Shown one piece after another: positions 9,782 through 22,900 of a stretch of 64,000 bases of DNA. The number at the start of each line of letters is the position of its first letter. Within the stretch, counting starts at the first letter, position 1. A model generated the notes under the pieces. It had not been told where the DNA came from. It did not search any database and was given only the letters and a program-made list of their open reading frames with translations. The stretch lies in NCBI RefSeq assembly GCF_963678635.1, contig NC_087062.1, positions 39,387,330-39,451,329 of the forward strand. Reading direction: 5' to 3'. Source of the stretch: Symsagittifera roscoffensis. Lineage: Eukaryota > Xenacoelomorpha > Acoela > Convolutidae. The position numbers were made by a program, and so were the translations under genes.

Positions 9782-12089
9782 TGTAGGGGGTACAACCGAA
9801 AAGACTCGATTTTTGCGGGTAAATAACAATTTTCGATGTTATTTGGGCAGTATAAGTTTCGGCCATGAGAATAGGACCCTCTTAATCTAAGGAAATATGA
9901 GGGTGTTCAACGTGCCAAAGCGCCACAGTGGCGAAGCGGAAAAAGTATTGAACAGTGCTGAGAAAATTCGGATACTCCGAGATTGTTAAGGGTACTACTA
10001 TGATAGAGTGGTCCCTCGAAAAAGCAACTATGATAGACAGGTCCCGCATGCATATTGCATGTTATAATTTTGATAGCTAGTTTGCTTATTCATTAGTAAA
10101 TTATTCATTTCAAAAATCTGGCGAAATATGTTAAGTCAGAAACCTTTCAGATTGAAAATTTTAATCACTATTGTTTATATATTGAAATTTGCTCGCTTTA
10201 CTTCATTTTACGGTTTAACAACCATATGATTGGGTTGACTTACTTGTCATCAAAACACACTATTGGGTTTTTTTTAGATTTTCAACATTGAAATGGATAG
10301 GGGGAGGTTTTATAAGATAACAAAACATGAAATTTATGAAATCATACTGCGACATCTTTCTGAAGGACCATTTCAGGATCAACGAATAAAACAGCTGGGG
10401 TTCCGCAAAATATATGGCCATATAATGGGGTTTCCGCCCTACATTATGCCATAATCGTCCTTCTTTCCCTCCATTATTTCCATAATTGCTCAAGAAAAAT
10501 AAATAATGGCAATTATGGGGTTTTATTCGTTCCATAAGTTTGAATGAAAAATCAAAACAAATTATTCAATTTTACAAAATTTTTGGAACGAGTTTAGCAT
10601 CCCAAAGCTCTTTATTGACTTTTAAGAAAAGAGTAGCCTCAGGATGATGTGGAGTCATGCTTTATCGCACAATGCTTTATCGGAAGCCCTGTAAAACAGT
10701 TTGTAGGAAACTCCGCTGCTGAAGCGGTTACGCCCTAATATGTTTCCACAAATTTTGGCCATCGGAAGAACATAAATTTTGATTGTTTGACAGTTTTTCA
10801 AACTGGTCGATTTTTCTCAAAAAATAAACCCCCTAATATGAGATTTTGGGTTCAATAAAGAGAGCGGGTTTTGGGATTTTCCTATCAATTGGAATAAAAA
10901 CAAGACAAACCAAAACAGAAGAAAACTTTTGAGCGAAAAAAAACAAACAATGAAAATCACAACGTCAGGTTTTAGTAGATTTTTTATATTTTAGAGAATC
11001 AAAGAAACTTTTAGTTACAAGGAAACTGCTGACAGCACAAGAAAAGTCCACGGTATGGCAATCAAACGGACAAAACAAACAGACGACAATCGGCCGAAAA
11101 TTTTTTATGAAATGTGTTATTTCCAGTTTGACAAAAAAACATGGTCCTAGCCGGATTCAAACTTAAGAATTTTTAACATCGGATCAGGTTTTATGAAAAA
11201 CCTTAATCTAATGTTTCAAAAAAAATTGCAAGTGGTGAAACTAAAGCGTTCCAAGAATTTAAATCTAAAATCCAATTTACCGGAAACCAACCATCGATTT
11301 CTGAAAAAAAGGATATTACTATTTTCCAATATACATTCTTGTTGATGGACCCTAAAAATTTTCCAAAGGCGCCCTCGGCGCCAATATATACTAATTTTGA
11401 GGGGGCAGTGCGCCGAAAAAACGCGATTTTTTGGTCAAAATTTTCCAAAAAGTGCCCAAGAACGCTTCTTGGCCTGCTTTTTCTCCCAAAATTTTGCCTG
11501 CGGCGCAGAAAATTTGGCCAAAACTGGGACCAAGCAGTGCTTGGGGAGTGCTCAAAAAATCAATTTGGTCGACCTAAAAAAAAGGTCGACAAAATTTTCA
11601 ATTTTTTTTGTAAATGTGCCCCTCCCCCCTCGAGAAAATCCTAGATCCGCCACTGAGTGTACTTTAAAATGTGAATAAATAATTTTGAAATGGTAATGAA
11701 ATCATTTGGCTAATTGAAGCACTTAATATTGAAGCAAAATAGCTTCCTATCAAGATGTTGAAATTTTGATTTTTGGGAGGAATTAGTAAAAAGACCCAAA
11801 AACTTTGTTCAACAGTGCGAAAAGGCTAAGCCAAAGACTGCTAACCCGGATATCTCCTGTGTATGGTCATCGGGGGGCGATAACTGGCTCTAGTTATAAA
11901 GTGCGTCCTTTCAATTGCTAGCAAGCTCGCAACACGCCTTTTTTGTCATTTTTGCAGCAAATTAAAATGTTGTTGAACAGCAAATGAAGTAAAATGCTTC
12001 GTTTTGACCAGTCCCATATTAATATCTTGCATTTCTTAGTGATATCAATCCCAATTTTGTTATAAGATTTTTAATTTTCATTTTTCATC
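9782..12089. repeat. Alpha monomer, 2.3-kb tandem copy 1
   Basis: Runs from one CATGTAGGGGGTACAACC landmark to the next, and continues as a direct tandem copy from 12,090. It contains, in order, the CGCCACAGTGGCG hairpin (9,921-9,933), the 52-nt motif, a GGATCAACGAATAAAACAGC segment, the CTGACAGCACAAGAAAAG segment, the GGCGCC-CTC-GGCGCC site near 11,368 and a GTCGACCT/AGGTCGAC hairpin near 11,567. Open frames in it are short and not conserved as proteins. Confidence 0.82.
9991..10042 (+). repeat. 52-nt double-motif repeat
   Basis: Two direct motifs, CTATGATAGAGTGGTCC and CTATGATAGACAGGTCC, separated by TCGAAAAAGCAA. Direct copies lie at 12,300-12,351, 20,880-20,931 and 28,773-28,824, and an inverted copy at 6,050-6,101. 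It is followed by GCATGCATATTGCATG, a short hairpin. The function is unknown. The paired motifs would suit a protein-binding site, but that is only inference. Confidence 0.8.
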
Positions 12090-13627
12090 ATGTAGGGGGT
12101 ACAACCAAAAAGACCCGATTTTTGCGGGTAAATATTAATTTTTGATGTTATTTGGGCATTATAAGATTCGGCCATGAGAATAGGACCCTCTTAATCTAAG
12201 GAATTATGAGGGTGTTCAACGTGCCAAAGCGCCACAGTGGCGAAGCGGAAAAAGTATTGAACAGTGCCGAGAAAATTCGGATACCCCGAGATTGTTAAGG
12301 GTACTACTATGATAGAGTGGTCCCTCGAAAAAGCAACTATGATAGACAGGTCCCGCATGCATATTGCATGTTATAATTTTGATAGCTAGTTTGCTTATAA
12401 ATTATTCATTTCAAATATCTGGCGAAAGATGTTAAGTCAGAAATCTTTCAGATTGAAAATTTTAATCACTACTGTTTATATATTGAAATTTGCTCGCTTT
12501 ACTTCATTTTACGGTTTAACAACCATATGATTGGGTTGACTTACTTGTCATCAAAACCCACTATTGGGTTTTTTTTAGATTTTCAAATTTGAAATGGATA
12601 GGGGGAGGTTTTATAAGATAACAAAACATGAAATTTATGAAATCATACTGCGACATCTTTCTGAAGGACCATTTCAGGATCAACGAATAAAACAGCTGGG
12701 GTTCCGCAAAACATATGGCCATATAATGGGGTTTCCGCCCTACATTATGCCATAATCGTTCTTCTTTCCCTCCATTATTTCCATAATTGCTCAAGAAAAA
12801 TAAATAATGGCCATAATGGGGTTTTATTCGTTCCATAAGTTTGAATGAAAAATCAAAACAAATTATTCAATTTTACAAAATTTTTGGAACGAGTTTAGCA
12901 TTCCAAAGCTCTTTATTGACTTTTAAGAAAAGAGTAGCCTCAGGATGATGTGGAGTCATGCTTTATCGAACAATGCTTTATCGGAAGCCCTGTAAAACAG
13001 TTTGTAGGAAACTCCGCTGCTGAAGCGGTTACGCCCCAATATGTTTCCACAAATTTTGGCCATCGGAAGAACATAAATTTTGATTGTTTGACAGTTTTTC
13101 AAACCGGTCGATTTTTCTCAAAAACTAAACTCCCTTATATGAGATTTTGGGTTCAATAAAGAGAGCGGGTTTTGGGATTTTCCTATCAATTGGAATAAAA
13201 ACAAGACAAACCAAAACAAAAGAAAACTTTTGAGCGAAAAAAAACAAACAATGAAAACACGTTTGGTTCACAACGTCAGGTTTTAGTAGATTTTTTGTAT
13301 TTAAGAGAATCAAAGAATTTTTTAGTTCCAAGGAAACTGCTGACAGCACAAGAAAAGTCCACGGTATGGCAATCAAATGGACAAAACAAACAGACGACAA
13401 TCGGCCGGAAAATTTTTTTGAAATGTGTTATTTCCAGTTTGACAAAAAAACATGGTCCTAGCCGGATTCAAACTTAAGAATTTTTAACATCGGATCAAAT
13501 TATATGAAAAACCTTAATCTAATCTTTCGACAAAAATTGCAAGTGGTGAAACTAAAGCGTTCCAAGAATTTAAAACTAAAATCCAATTTCCCGGAAACCA
13601 ACCGTCGTTTTCTGAAATAAAGGATAG
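12090..13627. repeat. Alpha monomer, 2.3-kb tandem copy 2, ending in a beta block
   Basis: Direct tandem copy of 9,782-11,330 with the same landmarks (CGCCACAGTGGCG at 12,230-12,242, 52-nt motif at 12,300-12,351). After the TCCAAGAATTTAAAACTAAA segment it departs from its neighbour. Instead of the GGCGCC site it reads GTGTTTATCCGCCCTATAGC and enters a TGGATGG minisatellite. This is the switch from the alpha to the beta type of monomer. Confidence 0.8.
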
Positions 13628-13671
13628 TGTTTATCCGCCCTATAGCTAAAGGCGACTAGAAGGTAGCAGGG

Positions 13672-13870
13672 AAAGCTCGGCGGGTCGATGGATGAATTGG
13701 CGGGTCGATGGATAGCTGCTGGCGTGATGGATGATGGATGAAAGCCTAGTTGGATGGATGACATGATGGATAGATATTTGTGCTATTTTGATGGATGATT
13801 GGATTGATGAAAGGCTGACATAGATCGATGGATTGATGAATTGCTGCATGGATAGATAGCTGGTTAGGTT
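13672..13870. repeat. TGGATGG-type minisatellite
   Basis: Degenerate 4-bp-phased repeat built on GATGGATG with TGGCGGG and TGGTTGG variants. It starts right after the conserved GGCGACTAGAAGG sequence. On the minus strand it opens frames rich in His, Pro, Ser and Ile, an artefact of the repeat. Confidence 0.88.
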
Positions 13871-14394
13871 GAATGCTTTTTTTGGTTGTCCGATGAATGA
13901 CAATATTTTTTCAAAATATTTTTTGCCCGTTTTAGGAGTAGTGGGTCGTAAGACTTCTAAACTGAAATACTTTGTAAATTGAAGCTTTTTTATGACTAAA
14001 TCTTCATTTTTAGCTTAACGATGGTTGACCCAAACACAGTCATAATTTATCAATTCAACATCTTTTAATGCCATATTTTACTTATTGCGAAGCTCTTCTT
14101 CGCCTGTGTTAAATTTTTCAATTTCATTTCTCATCATTTAGGAGGCGCATAACGAAAAATAACCCTCAAATTGTATAAAAAACTAATAACTGATAAGAAA
14201 AGATCATGAAATTGAGAAACTTTTCACCAGTCTTCAAATTCATCTTTATTCATGAATATTTCGACAAAAATTGCATGTGGTGAAATTGAAGCGTTCCAAG
14301 AATTTAAAATAAAATCCAATTTCCCGGAAAGCAACAAAGCACTAATTTTTGAACTAAAGGATGGTGGTTACTCATCCTATAGTTAAAAGCGACT

Positions 14395-14925
14395 AGATGG
14401 TTGCAGCGAAAACTCAGTGGTTAGATAGATTGGCGGGTCGATAGATGGCTGCTAGCGTGATTGATGGAAGGCTGGTTGGATGGAAAATTTGATGATGAAA
14501 GTTTTCGCTAGTTTGATGAATGTTTGGATTGATGAATTTTGGCTCGTTGGATAGATCAGTGGATTGGTGAGTAGCTGCTTTGATAAATATGTATGTCACT
14601 GGATGGTGGATGGCTGGATAGATTGACCGATTTAAGGCTGCATTGATTGTGGGATGAAATGCTAGAAAAATGGATGTGTGACGACTTGATTGAAGAATGG
14701 CAATTGAATGGATGGCTGAAAGGATGGATAACCTGATGGATAGCTGGATAATGGGATCGCTGATGTGGTTGATCGATGGCTAACTGGATGTTTTCATCGA
14801 TGCCTAGTCATATAGTTTGATGACTTCGTGGATAGATGGCTGATTGGATAGATGGATAGCTGATTAGATGGTTGAACGGATTCATGTTTGGGTGGCAAAT
14901 AGCTGGATGAAAGAAGTGCCACGCC
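14395..14925. repeat. TGGATGG-type minisatellite
   Basis: Degenerate GATGGATG/GATAGATGG repeat following GGCGACTAGATGG-like sequence (here GCGACTAGATGGTTGCAG). It belongs to the second beta monomer of unit A. Homologous blocks lie at 22,411-22,900 and 30,560-31,070. Confidence 0.88.
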
Positions 14926-15218
14926 TATAAATAAAGCCAGTAAACTTACACTAGCTTGTGTGGCTACAGCTAGGATTCTTTTTTTTTACCGTACCCCAGT
15001 TTCTACAGCCTTCGAAAAAGTGTCTGGAGAACTTTTGACCCTTTTTGGATTTTTTTCCCGAACACTACCCTCCTAAATTTGAGATTTTGGGAGATCAAGT
15101 TAACATCCTCCTCCCACCAAAAGAACAAATTAAGATCCCGTACGCAAGCGATCAATGTAATTTAATTTTTCTAAGAGCTGCATGTAAAATGTTTGATTCT
15201 CATAGGCTGAAGTTTCTC

Positions 15219-15275
15219 AATTCACATCCTCCCCCACCCCAAAGGGCATTGGGGGAAGGATGTTTACTTGGTCGA
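15219..15275. repeat. Hairpin module of the ACATCCTCCCC family, beta-monomer version
   Basis: CACATCCTCCCCCACCCC faces GGGGGAAGGATGTTTACTTG around an AAAGGGCATT centre. Counterparts lie at 23,209-23,262 and 31,379-31,433. The sequence before it (CATAGGCTGAAGTTTCTCAA) corresponds to the one before the alpha-monomer modules (GATTGGCTGAGGTTTCTCAA), so alpha and beta monomers probably share an ancestor that already had the hairpin. Confidence 0.6.
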
Positions 15276-16347
15276 TTTCAAGTTTAACGATTTAAACAGC
15301 TTGTGGGAAGCATCAATGCTGAAGCGGTTACGCCCCAACTTATTTCCGCAAGTTTTGGCCCACAGAGTGTCAGTGAATATTGTAACAATTAGCAAAAAAA
15401 GTTGATTAATGTCCCCTGCTTCAGCGGATTTGCAAAATTTTACGGTCCCTGAAAAAAAAAACTGATTTTTTTGACCGTTTTTTGAAAAATTTTGAATTGT
15501 CTCAAAAACACTCACCCAAGTTTAAGATTTTAAGTTTAATTAAAACAGGTTGATAGAAACTCTCTAATTTAAACTGCTGCGTCCAAAATGTTTTACAAAA
15601 GTCATGTCCCTCGAAATTCAAACTTTTGATTTTTTGACCGTTTTTCGATTTTTTTTACTTCTCTCGAAAACTACCCTCCCAATTCCAGTATTTTGGGTTC
15701 AATCAAAAGAGCGTGTTGGGTGAAGTTTCCCTGTAGATACGGATAAGCGAATTCTTTTTACACAAATAGTTATATCACTCAAAAAAGTCACATTTTTGAT
15801 TTTTTGACCGTTTTTGATACTTCTCCTGTATAGGCAGTTTTGCTCAGTTTTTTGCCAACAAAAATTGCCTTTAAAACTTTTTTTTGATTTTTTTTTTCAA
15901 AAAAAAACAGCTGAATCTGAAATCAAGTGTTAAACCGTGCATAAGCGGCAACGCTTTAATGTTTGTAAAAAAGTTGCTTGTTAGAAATCTCCAATTTTTC
16001 AAAAAAAAAATTCTTATTTTGTTTCCGAATTAACTAAGGTTTCGGATGAGACCCCATTTTTGAACTGGCTCATTTCATCCTGCATCAGTAGTCTAAGGTT
16101 AAAAAAATAAAAAGGTTACTTTTGGATGGCCTCCTAGTTTTATATTTCAAAAGTGTTCTGTAGTTTGTAAAATTACTAACTTCGATATCGAATATTTTTT
16201 TGTTAAACGGGCTCCGCTGATGTCTTTTTGGCTTTGTTATTTTAGTTTTTCGGGTACAATTTAAAAATGTTTTCGCCCATTTCAGGAGTACCCAGTTTTT
16301 TACCGTAATTTATCTATTCAACATCAGCTAATGCATCGTCTTGCTTG

Positions 16348-16387
16348 TATCGCAGTAGTTGCGAAGCTCCACTTCGCCTCTGCGATA
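16348..16387. repeat. 40-nt nested hairpin in beta monomer
   Basis: Outer arms TATCGCAG/CTGCGATA enclose inner arms GCGAAG/CTTCGC around loop CTCCA. The same hairpin lies at 24,335-24,374 and, with one more pair in the inner stem (GCGAAGC/GCTTCGC), at 32,590-32,629. A shorter relative (GCGAAG-CTCTT-CTTCGC) is at 14,087-14,103. It could act as a cruciform or an RNA hairpin; nothing around it shows a function. Confidence 0.75.
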
Positions 16388-17309
16388 TAATTTGCAATAT
16401 CATTTTTTTATCATTTGGGAGAGTTATAAACAGAAATATCCCTCAAAATAAATGAAAAAGCCAAAAATTGATAAGAAGGGCTCATGAAGTTGAAAAATAC
16501 TTCACCAGTTTTCAAATTGATCATGTTTCATGATAAAAACTTCTGTTTTAAATTCCAGTTTCACGATTCGGCTTGATGTCCCGTCGGCTTGTGTCCGGCA
16601 CCCTGCATACACGACAAACTATCAGAATTTCCAATAAACAATCCTAACTGTTTAAATAGCCTAGTTTCCTACATAGAAGCGATTCAGAGTTTTGCACTAC
16701 TTACATCACACAAAACTAGCATTGCAAGCTAGCCGATACAAAATGAAAAGTCAGTATTCAAAATGTTGTTTTTGTCCTGTCCAGCGCAGCAGCAGCAATT
16801 AAGCGGACAAAAAATAGGTAAACCCTCTTTGAATCTAAAGAAAATGCTGTCCTAAAATCTTAGGATTATAATATTCTGATATTCTGAAAATTTAAGACTC
16901 TCCATAAACCCAAAAATAGAAAAAATTATCTTTTTTTTCCACCGAAGAAAAATTATGTCACCAAGTAGACATAACAAAAACCAAAACATGAGAAAGCTTT
17001 TCGGCGAAAAAAAAAGAAAAATTTATCACGCCAGGGGTTAGTAGATTCTTAAATTATAGAGAAACAAAAAACTTTTTAGTTACAATGAAGTTGCTGACAG
17101 CACAAGAAAAAACCGTGATCTGGCAATCAAACCGGCAATACAAACAGACAGACGATAAGCCGACAATTTAATTTTTAACTATCTGATCGAATTGGATCAA
17201 AAACCTCGACCAGCGTTGCGAGACTTTAAAAACGACTACCAAGTTCTCGGAAATCAACCATCAATTTTTGAATGAAAAGATAGTGCTTAATAGCCCTATA
17301 GTTAAAGGC

Positions 17310-18010
17310 GACTAGATGGGTGCAGGGAAAGCTCGGAGGATGGATTGGCGTGTCCTTGGATGGCTTGGCGTGATGGATGGAAGGTTGGTTGGATGGATAA
17401 TTTGATTGATGAAAATTTTTGCTAATTTGATGAATTTTTGGATTGATAAATGGCGTGTTGGATATATCGGTGAGTTGGTGAATGGCTGCTTGGATGGGTA
17501 TGTGAGTGGCTGGATGGTTGATGGCTGGATAGTTTGACCGATTGAAGGCTGCATTGATCGTGGGATCAAATGCTAGACAGAGTAATGTGTGACGACTTGA
17601 CTGATGGTTGGCAGTTGGAAGGATGGATAACCTGCTGGATAGCTGGATAAGGGGATCGCTGATGTCGTGGTTGATGGATGGCTAGCTGGATGTTATGATT
17701 GATGTTTGGACATATAGTTAGATGGCTTCATGGGTCAATGGCTGATTGGATAGACAGATGCCCTGATGGATGGTTGAATAGATTCATAGTTGGATGGGCA
17801 ATTGCTGGATCAATCTATGGCTGTATGGATGGATGGATCTCATCACGACTGTACCCAGCCCTGTAGTCCTTGGATGGGCTGGCACAGATTTAGATGGCTT
17901 CATGGATAGCTGGTTGGATAGACAGTTGGCTGGATAGATGGATAGCTGGATTCATAGATAGATGGCTAATAGCGGGATAAAAATCTGACTGTATGGATGG
18001 ATGGATCATT
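17310..18010. repeat. TGGATGG-type minisatellite
   Basis: Third beta-monomer block of unit A, about 0.7 kb, with runs such as GGATGGATGGAT near 17,826 and 17,996. It begins after GGCGACTAGATGGGTGCAGG. Homologues lie at 25,305-25,771 (shortened) and 33,560-34,240. Confidence 0.88.
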
Positions 18011-18291
18011 CACTCACACTTTTGTACTCACCCCGTCGTGTTTATCTCCCTAGTCCTTGTCAATTTTGATTTAGCTTCAATATGCAAATACATGAGGTTG
18101 ACCATGGTAAAATTTTTTGAAACTTGCAAGATAGGTGTCACACATAGTTAAGTATGGTGTTTTGCAGTCATAGGCGTTGATATGATCCAGCAAATCTGAT
18201 ACTGTGAGCTTTTTGCAGAAATGTTTGGCTCATTATAAAACAATTATAAGACGGCTACCATAGGAAAAGTGTACTTTCAAAGTTCAGCTTT

Positions 18292-18523
18292 GCCAAAATT
18301 TCCGAAAAGATGGAACTTTGTAAAATAATCAAATTAATTTTGAGTTACTTGTGAAACCTTGCCCAGACAAGGAAAACTTAATAAATTGGCTTGACAAAAA
18401 AAATTCAAGTTCATAATTCGGCTAATAATTTTATCTGCTTGAAACGGCAGAATATTAATTATTTCATTTGAAATGGCATAAAATGTCGACGGAACTTGAT
18501 TGGCTAATTAGCCAATCAAGTTC
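18292..18523. repeat. Foldback module, left-truncated copy 4
   Basis: Homology to the foldback module starts only at its inner AAATTTCCGAAAAGATGG segment. The first hairpin and the left inner arm are missing, and sequence related to 34.3-34.5 kb is joined instead. The 32-bp terminal palindrome at 18,492-18,523 is intact. Confidence 0.65.
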
Positions 18524-21500
18524 AACCACAATAATTTCAGTTCAAGAGATGTAGAAATAATGATTTTTGGTCGTTTAGTGCATAAGACCCAAATAAATTA
18601 ACACTCGTCTATGTGCCTGCATGTACGCCTACGACTCCTCTCTTTTTACCGTACCCCACTTTCTATCTGAGATTTTGAAGGATCAAATTAAGATCCCCCA
18701 ATAGAAATAAATCAAATTAAGATCAAGTTAAGAAATTAAATTTGTACTGCATGTAAAATGCTTTAATCTGATTGGCTGAGGTTTCTCAAATCAGGACCAT
18801 GTTAACATCCTCAACCCTATCAGTTTTGGGAAGAGGATGTTTACTTGGTCGGTCCATTTTAGGATCAACGAATAAAACGGCTGGGGTTCCGCAAAATATA
18901 TGGCCATATAATGGGGTTTCCGCCCTACATTATGCCATAATCGCCCTTCTTTCCCTCCATTATTTCCATAATCGCTCAGGAAAAATAAATAATGGCCATT
19001 ATGGGGTTTTATTCGTTCCATAAGTTTGAATGAAAAAATCAAAACAAACTATTCAATTTTACAAAATTTTTGAAACGAGTTTAGCATTCCAAAGCTCTTT
19101 ATTGACTTTTAAGAAAAGAGTAGCCTCAAGGTGACGTGGAGTCAAGCTTTATCGAACAATGCTTTATCGGAAGCCCTGTAAAACAGTTTGTAGGAAACTC
19201 CGCTGCTGAAGCGGTTACGCCCTAACTTCTTTCCACAAATTTTGGCCATCGGAAGAACATAAATTTTGATTGTTTGATAGTTTTTCAAACTGGTCGGCTT
19301 TTCTCGAAAACTAAACCCCCTAACATAAGATTTTGGGTTCAATGAAGAGAACGGGTTTTGGGATTTTCCTATCAATTGGAATAAAAAGGTTGAGCGATGC
19401 TACCCTGCACTTGTGACATCGCACAAAACTAGTATTGCAAGCTATCCGACATAGAATGAAACAATAAGTAAAAAATAATGTTTGTCCAGCGGAAAGCAAG
19501 CTGACAAAAATAGGTAAACGCCCTTTGAGCCTAAAGAAAATGCTGACCTAAAAACTTAGAATTATGAAATTTTGATATTGTAAAAACTTACGCCCCTCCA
19601 GAAACAAAAAAAAGTACAAAAAAAACAAATCAATTTTCGAAACGATGCAAAATTATGTCACCAAGTCGAAACAAGACAAACCAAAACAAAAAAAAACTTT
19701 TGAGCGAAAAAAAAACAAACAATAAAAATCATAACGTCAGGTGTTAGTAGATTTCTTATATTTTAGATAATCAAAAAACTTTTTACTTACAATGAAACTA
19801 CTGACAGCACAAGAAAAGTCCACGGTATGGCAATCAAACGGACAAAACAAACAGACGACAATCGGCCGAAAATTTTTTATGAAATGTGTTATTTCTAGTT
19901 TGACAAAAAAACATGGTCCTAGCCGGATTCAAACTTAAGAATTTTTAACATCGGATCAAATTATATGAAAAACCTTAATCTAATGTTTCGAAAAAAATTG
20001 CAAGTGGTGAAACTAAAGCGTTCCAAGAATTTAAAACTAAAATCCAATTTACCGGAAACCAACCATCGATTTCTGAAAAAAAGGATATTACTATTTTCCA
20101 ATATACATTCTTGTTGATGGACCCTAAAAATTTTCCAAAGGCGCCCTCGGCGCCAATATCTACTAATTTGAGGGGGCAGTGCGCCGAAAAAACGCGATTT
20201 TTTGGTCAAAATTTTCTAAAAATTGCCCAAAACGCTTCTTGGCCTGCTTTTTCTCCCAAAATTTTGCCTGCGGCGCATTCAAAACTGGCTAATTGAAGCA
20301 CTTAATATTGAAGCAAGATAGTTTCCTATCGAGATGTTGAAGTTTTGATTTTTGGGAGGAATTAGTAAAAAGACCCAAAAACTTTGTTCAACAGTGCGAA
20401 AAGGCTAAGCCAAAGACTGCTAACTCGGATATCTCCTGTGTATGGTCATCGGGGGGCGATAACTGGCTCTAGTTTTAAAGTGCGTCCTTTCAATTGCTAG
20501 CAAGCTCGCAACACGCCGTTTTTGTCATTTTTGCAGCAAATTAAAATGTTGTTGAACAGCAAATGAAGTAAAAATGCTTCGTTTTGACCAGTCCCATATT
20601 AATATCTTGCATTTCTTAGTGATATCAATCCCAATTTTGTTATAAGATTTTTAGTTTTCATTTTTCATCATGTAGGGGGTACAACCGAAAAGACTCGATT
20701 TTTGTGGGTAAATAACAATTTTTGATGTTATTTGGGCATTATAAGATTCGGCCATAAGAATAGGACCCTCTTAATCTAAGGAATTATGAGGGTGTTCAAC
20801 GTGCCAAAGCGCCACAGTGGCGAAGCGGAAAAAGTTTTGAACAGTGCCGAGAAAATTCGGATACCCCGAGATTCTTAAGGGTGCTACTATGATAGAGTGG
20901 TCCCTCAAAAAAGCAACTATGATAGACAGGTCCCGCATGCATATTGCATGTTATAATTTTGATAGCTAGTTTGCTTATTCATTAGTAAATTATTCATTTC
21001 AAAAATCTGGCGAAAGATGTTAAGTCAGAAACCTTTCAGATTGAAAATTTTAATCACTATTGTTTACATATTGAAATTTGCTCGCTTTACTTCATTTTAC
21101 GGTTTAACAACCATATGATTGGGTTGACTTACTTGTCATCAAAACCCACTATTGGGTTTTTTTTAGATTTTCAATTTTGAAATGGATAGGGGGAGGTTTT
21201 ATAAGATAACAAAACATGAAATTTATGAAATCATACTGCGACATCTTTCTGAAGGACCATTTCAGGATCAACGAATAAAACAGCTGGGGTTCCGCAAAAC
21301 ATATGGCCATATAATGTGGTTTCCTACCTATATTTTAGAGAATCAAAGAAATTTTTAGTTACAAGGAAACTGCTGACAGCACAAGAAAAGTCCACGGTAT
21401 GGCAATCAAACGGACAAAACAAACAGACGACAATCGGCCGAAAATTTTTTATGAAATGTGTAATTTCCAGTTTGTCAAAAAAACATGGTCCTAGCCGGAT

Positions 21501-21711
21501 TCAAACTTAAGAATTTTTAACATCGGATCAAATTATATGAAAAACCTTAATCTAATGTTTCGACAAAAATTGCAAGTGGTGAAACTAAAGCGTTCCAAGA
21601 ATTTAAAACTAAAATCCAATTTCCCGGAAACCAACCGTCGTTTTCTGAAATAAAGGATAGTGTTTATCCGCCCTATAGCTAAAGGCGACTAGAAGGTAGC
21701 AGGGAAAGCTC

Positions 21712-21880
21712 GAAGGGTCGATGGCTGAATTGGCGGGTCGATGGATAGCTGCTAGCGTGATGGATGATGGATGAAAGCCTAGTTGGATGGATGACATGAT
21801 GGATAGATATTTGTGCTATTTTGATGGATGATTGGATTGATGAATTGCTGCATGGATAGATAGCTGGTTAGGTTGAATGC
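21712..21880. repeat. TGGATGG-type minisatellite
   Basis: First beta block of unit B, the counterpart of 13,672-13,870, with one internal deletion near 21,840. Confidence 0.86.
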
Positions 21881-22410
21881 TTTTTTTGGTTGTCCGATGA
21901 GTGACAATATTTTTTCAAAATATTTTTTGCCCGTTTTAGGAGTAGTGGGTCGTAAGACTTCTAAACTGAAATACTTTGTAAATTGAAGCTTTTTTATGAC
22001 TAAATCTTCGTTTTTAGCTTAACGATGGTTGACCCAAACACAATACGTCATAATTTATCAATTCAACATCTTTTAATGCCATATTTTACTTACTGCGAAG
22101 CTCTTCTTCGCCTGTGTTAAATTTTTCAATTTCATTTCTCATCATTTAGGAGGCGCATAACGAAAAATAACCCTCAAATTGTATAAAAAACTAATAACTG
22201 ATAAGAAAAGATCATGAAATTGAGAAACTTTTCACCAGTCTTCAAATTCATCTTTATTCATGAATGTTTCGACAAAAATAGCATGTGGTGAAACTGAAGC
22301 GTTCCAAGAATTTAAAATAAAATCTAATTCCCGGAAAGCAACAAAGCACTAATTTTTGAACTAAAGGATGTTGGTTACTCATCCTATAGTTAAAAGCGAC
22401 TAGATGGTTG

Positions 22411-22900
22411 CAGCGAAAACTCAGTGGTTAGATAGATTGGCGGGTCGATAGATGGCTGCTAGCGTGATTGATGGAAGGCTGGTTGGATGGAAAATTTGAT
22501 GATGAAAATTTTCGCTAGTTTGATGAATGTTTGGATTGATGAATTTTGGCTCGTTGGATAGATCAGTGGATTGGTCAGTAGGTGCTTTGATAAATATGTA
22601 TGTCACTGGATGGTGGATGGCTGGATAGATTGACCGATTTAAGGCTGCATTGATTGTGGGATGAAATGCTAGAAAAATGGATGTGTGACGACTTGATTGA
22701 AGAATGGCAATTGAATGGATGGCTGAAAGGATGGATAACCTGATGGATAGCTGGATAATGGGATCGCTGATGTGGTTGATCGATGGCTAACTGGATGTTT
22801 TCATCGATGCCTAGTCATATAGTTTGATGACTTCGTGGATAGATGGCTGATTAGATGGTTGAACGGATTCATGTTTGGGTGGCAAATAGCTGGATGAAAG
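22411..22900. repeat. TGGATGG-type minisatellite
   Basis: Second beta block of unit B, the counterpart of 14,395-14,925, shortened near 22,845 by the loss of one GATTGGATAGATGGATAGCT segment. Confidence 0.86.

Larger units (their letters stand above)
13628..21660. repeat. Higher-order repeat unit A, 8,033 bp
   Basis: The unit is delimited by TGTTTATCCGCCCTATAGC at 13,628 and again at 21,661. It is made of three diverged beta monomers (minisatellite starts near 13,672, 14,395 and 17,310) followed by two alpha monomers (18,292-20,667 and 20,668-21,660). The second alpha lacks about 560 bp near 21,320 that the related copies at 12.7-13.3 and 29.2-29.8 kb retain. Bases 15,000-17,290 hold AT-rich unique-looking spacer with poly-T runs, in which I see no gene. 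Confidence 0.87.
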